Positions 1-5,783 of a DNA stretch of 6,103 nucleotides are shown here, one piece after another. The stretch comes from Lachnospiraceae bacterium. Lineage in GTDB: Bacteria > Bacillota > Clostridia > Lachnospirales > Lachnospiraceae. The notes beneath the pieces are model-generated. The model was not told the DNA's origin. It did no database searches and worked only from the letters and a program-made list of their open reading frames with translations. How positions within the stretch are numbered: position 1 is the stretch's first letter; each line of letters begins with the position of its first letter. The position numbers were made by a program, and so were the translations under genes. The stretch covers positions 1 through 6,103 of the forward strand of contig CAADSM010000051.1 in the NCBI GenBank assembly GCA_900751785.1. The letters are read 5' to 3'.

Positions 1-433
1 CTCCGCGGGAGCGGCGGTGGCGGTAAACCATCTCAATAGCTCCGCAGCTTCGGATCCTGTCGTATCGATAATACTTCCCGTTGAACGGATTGGTCTGAAC
101 ATAAAAACCGCTCCTGTCGATCCGCACCTTAAAGCAGCAATAGCGGATGGTCAGTACAACAAATGCTGCCGCGACGAACGCTATGCCTGAGGCTGGGATC
201 AGAAAAGAGGCGGGAACACCCAGCTCTCCTGCGTACAGCAGATAGGGCACATCGATCGCGAGCAGGATGACAGACAGCATAAGCACTGAAAGGAGCGCGC
301 TGAAGTAAAATGCGCCGTTCTCTGTCCTGTACAGGTATAATGTGATGCCGCCGAAAACAGCCCCCATGAGCAGGGACAGGACAAGGCCGGCAAGATTGGA
401 GGAAAGCTTATATTTCCACTGTGTATTTTTCAT
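1..433 (-). CDS. Three-helix membrane protein of unknown function, C-terminus beyond left edge
   Basis: I do not recognise a named family. The frame starts at ATG (431-433 on the complement) and stays open for 144 codons to the window edge, so the C-terminus is missing. The protein begins MKNTQWKYKLSSNLAG. It has three hydrophobic segments at about residues 14-35, 43-68 and 76-97, followed by a soluble region containing the residues FNGKYYRYDRIRSC and a basic YRHRRSR stretch. That layout (membrane helices, then a compact beta-rich domain with a G-x-YY-x-Y-x-x-I pattern) resembles small membrane proteins with a PH-like tail seen in Clostridia; this is a loose impression. A purine-rich AGGAATAGGG sits just upstream of the ATG and supports the start. 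It is transcribed divergently from the moxR remnant across a 390-base gap. The coherent hydrophobic pattern makes a real gene likely. Confidence 0.7.
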   Translation of the reverse strand, partial: MKNTQWKYKLSSNLAGLVLSLLMGAVFGGITLYLYRTENGAFYFSALLSVLMLSVILLAIDVPYLLYAGELGVPASFLIPASGIAFVAAAFVVLTIRYCCFKVRIDRSGFYVQTNPFNGKYYRYDRIRSCGAIEMVYRHRRSRG

Positions 434-504
434 TTCCCTATTCCTTTTCGATCCGTATTTTCCACAGGATACCATATATTTCCGAAGAATACCAGAAGAT
501 TGGC

Positions 505-542
505 CGTTACTCTTGCCAGAAACGATCGGACGCAGAGTAACG
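505..542. repeat. Inverted repeat, 9-bp perfect arms
   Basis: CGTTACTCT (505-513) is exactly complementary to AGAGTAACG (534-542), with a 20-base loop. TGGCC (501-505) and GGCCA (545-549) could extend the stem past a two-base bulge. GGCC at 545-548 could instead pair with 553-556 in a second small hairpin, so two folds compete. No T-tract follows on the plus strand, so it does not look like an ordinary terminator. It lies just upstream of the divergent membrane-protein gene. Confidence 0.5.
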
Positions 543-607
543 CAGGCCACACGGCCTTGAGCTGACGGCATACAGAAAACGCATAGAGGCTTATAGAGGA
601 AAGGTAT

Positions 608-636
608 TAGACTTTATACGGCGGTTTCCATATAAT
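608..636 (+). promoter_or_regulatory. Candidate sigma-A promoter for the moxR locus
   Basis: A perfect TATAAT box lies at 631-636. TAGACT (608-613; four of six matches to TTGACA) lies 17 bases upstream, the optimal spacing. The start codon of the moxR remnant is about 190 bases downstream, which leaves a long leader containing the 661-674 palindrome. A second TATAAT at 720-725 has no good -35 partner. This is a motif match only. Confidence 0.45.
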
Positions 637-660
637 CGAAGTATGAGATGGATATACTGC

Positions 661-674
661 ATACCCCGGGGTAT
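661..674. promoter_or_regulatory. Perfect 14-bp palindrome, operator-like
   Basis: ATACCCCGGGGTAT is a perfect palindrome 25 bases downstream of the candidate -10 box. A GC tract flanked by ATAC/GTAT resembles the general form of operators for CsoR/RcnR-type repressors (copper, nickel, formaldehyde or persulfide sensing), although many of those have extra bases between the half sites. No such regulator lies in the window. The position just after a promoter would suit a repressor site. It could also be chance. Confidence 0.35.
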
Positions 675-825
675 ATACAGGAAAACGAATCGGTAATATG
701 CATCCTGGGGAAGAGAAGCTATAATAATATGGGATGATGTAAGAGAACGGAAATATGGGGCGGACAACGAACTGTGCGGCATCGGAGAAGAACGGCAGAA
801 GGAAACGTTTTGAAAGGGTAAATAT

Positions 826-1494
826 ATGGAAAATGCACTGTATCCGGCAGTCCAGAATGTACTGGACCAGGTGGACCGGGTTATTTTAGGAAAAAAGGAA
901 GAGATCAGGGAGATCATGACGGCGTTCCTGGCGAACGGCCATGTCCTGCTGGAGGACATTCCCGGCGTGGGGAAGACGACGCTGGCGGTGGCGTTCTCCA
1001 AGGCGATGCAGCTGGAGTATAAGAGGGGCCAGTTCACGCCGGACGTCCTGCCGTCGGACCTGACCGGATTCTCTATGTATCGGAGAGAGGAAGAGCGGTT
1101 CGTCTACCAGCAGGGCAGCGTATTCTGCAACCTGCTCCTGGCAGACGAGATCAACCGGACTTCTCCGAAGACGCAGTCTGCTCTCCTGGAGGTCATGGAA
1201 GAGCGGAAGGTGACTGTAGACGGGGTGACCAGGGAGGTCCCTGCCCCGTTCCTTGTCATTGCCACCCAGAATCCGGCTGGCGCCGCGGGGACACAGTATC
1301 TCCCTGAGGCACAGATGGACCGCTTCATGGTAAGCTTAAGCCTGGGATACCCGGATTATGAGAGTGAGCTTGCCATGGCGAAGGAGATCGGACCGGAGGA
1401 AAAATACAGGCAGATACAGCCTGTGCTCACTGGCGGGACGCTGCTGGAGATACAGAGAGATTTACCAGGTATATATGAAGGATGTGATCTATGA
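826..1494 (+). pseudogene. MoxR-family AAA+ ATPase, frameshifted and truncated
   Basis: MoxR ATPases are cytoplasmic AAA+ chaperones that work with membrane or von Willebrand-type partners, usually encoded next to DUF58 and transglutaminase genes, as here. The ATPase core is intact: Walker A GVGKTT (residues 47-52), Walker B LLLADE (103-108), sensor 1 ATQNP (146-150) and the arginine-finger region QMDRF (163-167). The ATG at 826 is preceded by AAAGGG at 7 bases. After Arg211 the frame changes at an AGAGAGA tract (1454-1460). The last 11 residues (DLPGIYEGCDL) are out of frame and end at a TGA. The expected continuation, including the sensor 2 motif GASPRA, is present in another frame from 1457. 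Family members are about 310-330 residues; this product is 222. The loss of the lid subdomain argues against normal function. A two-base GA deletion, or a sequencing error, would explain the break. Confidence 0.85.
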
Positions 1495-1597
1495 GTATAT
1501 CCTGAAGCTGGTGCGCGCCACCCGCAGCCATCCGTATATCGAGAGGGGCGCCAGCCCCAGGGCTACGATCGCGCTGGTAAAGATGACGAAGTTTGCA
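1457..1597 (+). other. Out-of-frame C-terminal remnant of the MoxR ATPase
   Basis: This segment reads EIYQVYMKDVIYEYI, followed by LVRATRSHPYIERGASPRAT and IALVKM. It is the canonical MoxR stretch that follows the ATPase core, including the GASPRA sensor 2 motif. It would continue residue 211 of the upstream frame if two bases were restored at the AGAGAGA tract. After about TKFAFLA the expected MoxR sequence (a further 60-75 residues, usually with an R-GRDYV-like motif) is absent and a hydrophobic DUF58 N-terminus follows directly. Confidence 0.8.
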
Positions 1598-2302
1598 TTT
1601 CTCGCCCTTCTTTTTTGTATTTATTATATTGCAGGGATGTATGAGAGCCCGGCGCTGATGGTGCTCTTCCTGACCCAGCTCCTTCTGCTGCCGGTGATGT
1701 TCCTTCTGTCCGTTTATCTGAAACGACATCTGACAGTATCGTTTGCAGAAAAAACAGTATATGCGGAACAAGGCCTCCCCTTCACCTGGAGACTGCAGGC
1801 GGAGAACAACGGGAGGCTTCCTGTGAGCCGGTTCCTGACAAAGATCCGGATCAGCCGGATTGGCAGACGGGTGCAGGAACGGAAAAAGGTGCAGGGGAGC
1901 AGCGAATGCGGCATACAGACGAGCGAGTTCCGGGATGTGCCGGAGCACTGCGGGATCGAGCGGTTCCGCGCGGAAAGAGTGAAGGTGTATGATTATCTGT
2001 CCTTGTTTTCGAGGACAAAGGAAATGGAAGATGAGATGAAAGTGATCGTCTTTCCGAGAAAATATGACATGCGGATAGAGACAGAGTCTGCCGCTGAGGG
2101 AGGCGCGGATCCCTATCGTCATGATCCGTTCCTGCCCGGCAGGGATCATGACGAGGTGCGTCAGATCAGAGAGTACAGAGACAGTGATTCGATCCGCCAT
2201 ATCCACTGGAATCAGACTGCCAGGAGCGGACAGCTGTGGGTGAAGGAATATGAGGAGGAGAAGACGGGGCGTGTCAGTATTTTCCTTGATCTGAAAGAGG
2301 AG
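1583..2302 (+). pseudogene. DUF58-family protein, N-terminal half only
   Basis: DUF58 proteins are membrane-anchored partners of MoxR ATPases with a von Willebrand A-like domain. This fragment has the usual two N-terminal helices (about 1592-1640 and 1657-1725), a beta-rich middle region, and the diagnostic core motif DEVRQIREYR followed by IRHIHW and TARSGQLWVKEYEEE (2150-2260). It then reads VSIFLDL, the first strand of the von Willebrand-like fold, and stops resembling the family right there. About 240 residues remain of a usual 380-430, so the second half with the metal-site region is gone. The ATG at 1583 may not be the ancestral start, because it sits at the join with the MoxR tail and lacks a ribosome binding site. 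Confidence 0.8.
2117..2153. repeat. Long imperfect hairpin inside the DUF58 fragment
   Basis: CGTCATGATC (2117-2126) is complementary to GATCATGACG (2144-2153), and inside it CCTGCC (2131-2136) is complementary to GGCAGG (2138-2143), with bases 2127-2130 bulged out. That is a strong stem for a coding region. It encodes the run RHDPFLPGRDHDE just before the DUF58 core motif, so it may simply follow from the protein sequence. There is no T-tract. Confidence 0.5.
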
Positions 2303-2935
2303 ATCTTCCTGGAGGACTGCGGCTGGACTCCTGTGGAGGTGACGCCTTCGCCGGACGGCAGCTACAGTACTTCTTATCCGGGGCTGGATACGGATATGCT
2401 GGAGGAGATGATCTCCGCAGCGGCTCCGGAACAAAATGATGTTGCGGGAAGAGAAGATCCCGGGCGGACAGAGAACGACAGTGCGGATGAGAGTGGAAGT
2501 ATCCTGCAGGAGTTCTCTGACGATCTGAGCGGATATCGGCGGCTGATCCCGGCGGCTGCCGTGGTGATACTGCTCTGTGCGGCTCTGTCGCTTTACATCC
2601 GGAGAAGATTCAGGCGCAGGCAGGCGGAGCGGATGGACTGCCGGGGAATCTTCGGAAGATTCCTGGAGATGCTCCGCTGTGCGGGATATATGTCCAGGTG
2701 CACAGGAGCAGAGGAAGGATTCGTGGAAGCATTGTCCGCCCGGCTTCCGTGTCTGAGCAGGGAAGAAGCAGAGCGCCTGGTCGGGATCGTCAGTCGGGCG
2801 GCATATGGAAGCGGCGGGTCGAGAGAGGAAGAAAATGAGTTCGCAAGGGAAATTTATTTCCGGACAGAGGGATGGATCAGGAAGGAACTGAAAGGTCTGC
2901 ACAGACTGAAATTCAAATATATCGGAGGATTTTGA
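2300..2935 (+). pseudogene. Transglutaminase-like membrane protein, C-terminal end only
   Basis: The fragment opens with EIFLEDCGWTPVEVTP, which matches the segment just after the catalytic histidine in TgpA/YebA-type transglutaminase-like proteins (family pattern HAWVE-x-GW-PVEVTP). A low-complexity linker follows, then one transmembrane helix (about 2543-2605) ending in RRRFRRR, then a roughly 95-residue cytoplasmic tail with the pattern FLEMLRCAGY, ARLPCLSREEAE and RAAYGS, as in the DUF4129-type tail of this family. The catalytic cysteine and histidine, and the N-terminal multi-helix domain, are absent. About 210 residues remain of a protein that is normally 700 or more, so it cannot be an active transglutaminase. 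Identification rests on motif memory and on its expected place after moxR and DUF58 genes. Confidence 0.72.
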
Positions 2936-2955
2936 AAGAAAGATAAGAAAGAGGC

Positions 2956-2983
2956 GGATAACGGGATGAAGATGCCCGTATCC
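2956..2983. other. Stem-loop after the chimeric frame
   Basis: GGATAACGGG (2956-2965) pairs with CCCGTATCC (2975-2983) with one bulged A and a 9-base loop. It lies about 20 bases after the TGA of the plus-strand frame. No U-tract follows on the plus strand, so as a terminator of that strand it is poor. It may instead be an RNA-stabilising end or part of a convergent termination zone. Confidence 0.4.
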
Positions 2984-2988
2984 ACCTG

Positions 2989-3024
2989 AAAAAAGAGCAC
3001 GCCCGGGATCTGTCCGGACGTGCT
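2989..3024 (-). terminator. Rho-independent terminator of the hexitol operon
   Basis: Read on the minus strand, AGCACG (complement of 3019-3024), one mismatched base, CCGG, a 7-base loop, CCGG and CGTGCT form a stem of about 11 base pairs. It is followed directly by CTTTTTTC (complement of 2988-2995). It begins 12 bases after the stop codon of the permease gene. The T-tract is on the minus-strand side, so it mainly serves that operon. Confidence 0.85.
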
Positions 3025-3036
3025 TATCTGATTGTT

Positions 3037-4899
3037 TTATGATAACTGTTCAAGTACCCACTCTATATCATCTGTAGTCTTCAGCGTTTCAAGGAGAGCA
3101 GGATCCTCCAGAAGATTGCAGAGCTTGCTGAGAAGGTCAAGGTGTTCGTCGCCGATTCCGGCGATCCCGAATACGAGCTGAGCTTTTTCAGAACCAAAGT
3201 CAACACCTTCCGGATACTGCAGGAATACGATTCCTGTTTTCTTTACTGTGCCTTTGGCCTGTGTTGTTCCATGCGGGATAGCAACGCCCATTCCCATGTA
3301 GGTGGATACGAGTTTCTCACGCTCCTGCATTGCGTCTACATATGACTCATCTACATAGCCCAGTTTTACGAGCAGTTCGCCTGCTGCCTGGATCGCCTCT
3401 TCCTTCGTGACAGGCTTCTGGCCGAGCTTGATGCCGTCTGCGATGATGACCTGTTTCTTGATCGGCGTATCAGGGATCACGATGTCTGTATTTTCTCCCG
3501 CCGGAGCCGCCGGTGCGTCTCCCGTGGTGAGCTGTACATACAGCGCGTCGAGAGCCGGATCAGCAAGGAAATTGCCGATCGTGATCAGCTGTGCCTGGGG
3601 CGCGGATTTTTTCGCTCGGGCCGCCAGAGTCGTCTGTACGACTGCGATGTCACAGTCTGCCGGGATATTGTCCACGGAAGTATTTGCCACGGTGATATCC
3701 GGGCGGTCGTTCTTAATGCGGTTACGGAACTTTGTGGCTCCCATTGCGGATGAGCCCATGCCTGCGTCGCAGGCGAAGATGATCTTTTTGACCTCAGCAG
3801 AACGCTCGATCGTACCAGGGACGACTGTCTCGCCTTTGGAGGCTGCCTTCATGGACGCCATCTCGTTCTGCGCCTCTTCCAGACTCTTTCCGCCTGCCAT
3901 TTTGACGATCGGCGAGGCGACTGCGAAGGAGATTCCTGTTGCGATCAGTACGCCGATGATCACCGTGATCATATCAGATCCCGGAGTCATCATCAGGTAG
4001 GCGATGATAGAACCCGGTGATGCCGGACCGACCAGACCGCAGTCTGTAATGGTGAACCAGAAAATGGCAGCCATGTTTCCGAGGATCGGGGCAATGATCA
4101 CGAGCGGGTTCATCAGGATATACGGGAAGTAGATCTCGTGGATACCTCCCAGCAGGTGGATGATCACTGCGCCGGGTGCGGAATCTTTTGTCGTCTTATC
4201 CTTGCAGAAGAACATGTAAGCGAGCAGGACGCCGAGACCCGGTCCGGGGTTTGGCTCCAGCATATACATAATGGACTTTCCAAATTCTGCCGCCTGTTCT
4301 GTGGCGAGCGGAGTGAAGATCCCATGGTTGATGGCATTGTTCAGGAACAGTACCTTTGCCGGTTCGATGAAGATCGATACCAGCGGGAGCAGTCCGTGTT
4401 CTACCAGGATGCTTACTCCTGCCGAAAGAACTGCAAGGATGCCGCTCATGAGCGGTCCGATCGCAATATATCCGAGCATCGCAAGGAGCATTCCGATGAT
4501 GCCTGCAGAAAAGTTGTTGATCAGCATCTCGAAGCCGGCAGGCATGCGGCCTTCCATTAACTGGTCAAACTTCTTGATGCAGAAGCCTGCCAGCGGTCCC
4601 ATGACCATAGCGGCCATGAGCATTGTGATCGAGGTGTCGCTCATGATCGCACCGATCACAGCGATAGCGCCTACCACGCGGCCGCGGTCACCGCCTACCA
4701 TGCGGCCTCCTGTGGAGGCAATCAGGATGGGAATCAGATAGGTAAGCATGGGACTGACTAAGCTGTTGAATCCTTCATTCGGAATCCATCCGGTGTCTAT
4801 AAACAGCGCGGCGAGAAAGCCGAAAGCGATCAGCGCGCCGATGTTCGGCATAACCATTGCCGATAAAAATTTACCAAAACGTTGTACACTATTTTTCAC
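3037..4899 (-). CDS. mtlA: PTS mannitol-type permease, fused EIICBA
   Basis: This inner-membrane permease imports a hexitol, most likely mannitol, and phosphorylates it with phosphate passed from HPr through EIIA and EIIB. Domains run C-B-A. The EIIC membrane domain (about residues 1-345) carries NNAINHGIF (from Asn187) and GGIHEIYFPY (251-260), the substrate-site signatures of mannitol permeases. The EIIB domain has IIFACDAGMGSS with the phosphocysteine Cys377. After a Pro/Ala-rich linker, the EIIA domain has GVAIPHGT with the phosphohistidine His543. I choose the GTG at 4897-4899 because a perfect GGAGGT (4907-4912) lies 7 bases upstream and VKNSVQRFGKFLS matches the usual N-terminus; upstream in-frame starts at 4914 (ATG) and 4932 (TTG) lack this. 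The product is 620 residues, close to the 637 of E. coli MtlA, and all catalytic residues are present. It is the last gene of the cluster, 68 bases after the regulator, and is followed by a terminator. The sorE-like gene nearby leaves room for a different hexitol as substrate. Confidence 0.93.
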   Translation of the reverse strand: MKNSVQRFGKFLSAMVMPNIGALIAFGFLAALFIDTGWIPNEGFNSLVSPMLTYLIPILIASTGGRMVGGDRGRVVGAIAVIGAIMSDTSITMLMAAMVMGPLAGFCIKKFDQLMEGRMPAGFEMLINNFSAGIIGMLLAMLGYIAIGPLMSGILAVLSAGVSILVEHGLLPLVSIFIEPAKVLFLNNAINHGIFTPLATEQAAEFGKSIMYMLEPNPGPGLGVLLAYMFFCKDKTTKDSAPGAVIIHLLGGIHEIYFPYILMNPLVIIAPILGNMAAIFWFTITDCGLVGPASPGSIIAYLMMTPGSDMITVIIGVLIATGISFAVASPIVKMAGGKSLEEAQNEMASMKAASKGETVVPGTIERSAEVKKIIFACDAGMGSSAMGATKFRNRIKNDRPDITVANTSVDNIPADCDIAVVQTTLAARAKKSAPQAQLITIGNFLADPALDALYVQLTTGDAPAAPAGENTDIVIPDTPIKKQVIIADGIKLGQKPVTKEEAIQAAGELLVKLGYVDESYVDAMQEREKLVSTYMGMGVAIPHGTTQAKGTVKKTGIVFLQYPEGVDFGSEKAQLVFGIAGIGDEHLDLLSKLCNLLEDPALLETLKTTDDIEWVLEQLS

Positions 4900-4906
4900 G
4901 AAACCG

Positions 4907-4937
4907 ACCTCCATTACTTCTTCGCATTTCAATGGAG
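4907..4937 (-). promoter_or_regulatory. Inverted repeat covering the mtlA ribosome binding site
   Basis: On the minus strand CTCCATT (complement of 4931-4937) can pair with AATGGAG (complement of 4909-4915) across a 15-base loop. The second arm contains four of the six bases of the GGAGGT ribosome binding site that sets the GTG start of mtlA. Folding would hide it. Seven base pairs with this loop is only modestly stable, so regulation is a guess. Confidence 0.4.
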
Positions 4938-4967
4938 TGGGGGTCAGCTGTCATCCGACTGTGGCGC

Positions 4968-5729
4968 TTACAATACCTGTACGCCGTATTTCCGGCATTC
5001 GTCGAGAAATTCCTCCGGCAGCTTTCCGTCGGAAACCACAATATCGATATCTGAAAGCCCGCAGAAGCTGAAGCTGCATTTCACATCGATCTTAGAGGAA
5101 TCCATCAGAGCGATGACCTGTTCGGACTGCTGTATTGCAGTATTTTTCAGCAGCGCTTCATCGCTGATGCCACAGGAGAATCCTACGGAAGAATGGAAAC
5201 CGGTAACGCCTAAAAATGCCTGGTCAAAGTTCACGCGCTCCAGCTCTCTGATGGCTGAAAAGCCGAATACGCTCTGGCTGTAGCGGTTTAACTTGCCTCC
5301 GGGAAGCATCACTGTAGGTTTTGCAAGATTGGCCAGCTCCGTTGCGCAGCTCAGCCCCGTTGTATAGATCAGATAGGACTGATCGGGGATCTGCCTTGCA
5401 AATGCGGTGGCAGTACTGCCGGAATCCAGAAAGAAAGTGGTATCCGGCTTGAGCAGCGTGAGGGCTTTCTTTGCGATTTCCTGTTTCTCGGTGATATTGC
5501 GGACTGATTTTCTGTTCAGAAAATCGTCGGTCCCGATGATGACCTGGACGGATTTTGCTCCTCCGTGGACGCGAAGGATCTTCTTTTCCTCATCGAGGGT
5601 CTTCAGATCCGTACGCAGGGTCATTTCCGATACGTTGGGAAATTCTTTCTTGATCTGTGCAAAACTTACTGTTCCCTTATCGTTGATCAGCTGAACGATC
5701 GCATCTCTGCGCATTTCCATTGAATCCAT
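4968..5729 (-). CDS. DeoR/GlpR-family transcriptional regulator
   Basis: This is a cytoplasmic DNA-binding regulator of sugar or sugar-alcohol genes. It has an N-terminal winged helix-turn-helix (about residues 5-58, with GTVSFAQIKKEF, then SEMTLRTDLKTLDEEKKI, then the wing RVHGG) and a DeoR C-terminal sensor domain. The latter is shown by FFLDSGSTATAFA, a TTGL segment, a PGG segment, and FDQAFLGVTGFHSSVGFSC, which form the sugar-phosphate-isomerase-like fold that binds phosphorylated sugars. I start it at the ATG at 5727-5729 because AGGAGG (5737-5742) lies 7 bases upstream; a longer frame back to 5780 has no such site. The product is 253 residues, the usual family length, and appears intact. 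It sits between the SorE-like dehydrogenase (54 bases upstream) and mtlA (68 bases downstream), so it most likely represses this operon and responds to a hexitol phosphate. That role is inferred. It is not the PRD-domain MtlR type often found with mtl genes. Confidence 0.9.
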   Translation of the reverse strand: MDSMEMRRDAIVQLINDKGTVSFAQIKKEFPNVSEMTLRTDLKTLDEEKKILRVHGGAKSVQVIIGTDDFLNRKSVRNITEKQEIAKKALTLLKPDTTFFLDSGSTATAFARQIPDQSYLIYTTGLSCATELANLAKPTVMLPGGKLNRYSQSVFGFSAIRELERVNFDQAFLGVTGFHSSVGFSCGISDEALLKNTAIQQSEQVIALMDSSKIDVKCSFSFCGLSDIDIVVSDGKLPEEFLDECRKYGVQVL

Positions 5730-5736
5730 ATAAATT

Positions 5737-5769
5737 CCTCCTGTCCGTGTCAGGATAACACGGACAGGA
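5737..5769 (-). promoter_or_regulatory. Perfect 12-bp inverted repeat overlapping the regulator ribosome binding site
   Basis: TCCTGTCCGTGT (5739-5750) is the exact reverse complement of ACACGGACAGGA (5758-5769), with a 7-base loop. As RNA from the minus strand this is a strong 12-bp hairpin between the dehydrogenase stop and the regulator start. Its 3' arm includes four bases of the AGGAGG site (5737-5742). It may limit regulator translation, stabilise the upstream message after processing, or act on DNA as an operator. No U-tract follows, so it is not a classic terminator. Confidence 0.65.
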
Positions 5770-5783
5770 TATCCCGACACTGA

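Larger units (their letters stand above)
434..825. other. Gene-free intergenic region between divergent genes
   Basis: No reading frame on either strand here looks like a protein. It separates the minus-strand membrane protein from the plus-strand moxR remnant and should carry promoters for both. It holds an inverted repeat at 505-542, a small AGGCC/GGCCT stem at 544-557, a sigma-A-like promoter at 608-636, a 14-bp palindrome at 661-674, and an 8-bp palindrome AAACGTTT at 803-810 just before the moxR ribosome binding site. The stretch from about 630 to 760 is locally AT-rich. Confidence 0.7.
1457..2935 (+). pseudogene. Chimeric open frame: MoxR tail + DUF58 N-half + transglutaminase C-end
   Basis: One frame stays open to a TGA at 2933-2935 and carries three recognisable pieces in ancestral operon order: the C-terminal part of the upstream ATPase (1457 to about 1590), the N-terminal half of a DUF58 protein (about 1583-2300), and the C-terminal end of a transglutaminase-like membrane protein (about 2300-2935). 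The same frame is open from further upstream (an ATG exists at 1358), but residues before 1457 there are not MoxR-like. If it is translated, candidate starts are ATG 1475 and ATG 1583; neither has a convincing ribosome binding site. From 1583 it would be a 450-residue membrane protein with two helices near the N-terminus and one in the middle. No domain is complete, so I treat it as a decayed locus. Because it has survived without a stop over nearly 1.5 kb, expression of the fusion cannot be excluded. The alternative is a mis-assembly that removed sequence at two places. Confidence 0.75.

Noticed and set aside
720..725. Second TATAAT as a promoter closer to moxR
   Set aside because: The region 17 bases upstream matches only about three of six -35 positions.
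800..813. cre-like site around AAACGTTT before moxR
   Set aside because: About 10 of 14 positions fit a catabolite-response consensus, but the outer bases are poor and the site overlaps the leader just before the ribosome binding site. Too weak to call.
591..1037. Open frame on the minus strand across the moxR start
   Set aside because: It overlaps the MoxR Walker A region on the other strand, has no ribosome binding site or recognisable domain, and covers the promoter region.
1456..1494. Programmed ribosomal frameshift in moxR
   Set aside because: There is no slippery heptamer or downstream pseudoknot that I can see, and the rejoined frame leads into a truncated fusion, so a mutation or read error is simpler.
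1427..2902. Long open frame on the minus strand opposite the DUF58/transglutaminase region
   Set aside because: Its product is rich in His, Arg, Pro and Ser with no domain pattern, while the plus strand carries clear family motifs over the same bases. It is an antisense shadow.
3407..4741. Plus-strand open frames opposite mtlA
   Set aside because: They mirror the hydrophobic codons of the permease, overlap each other and have no independent support.
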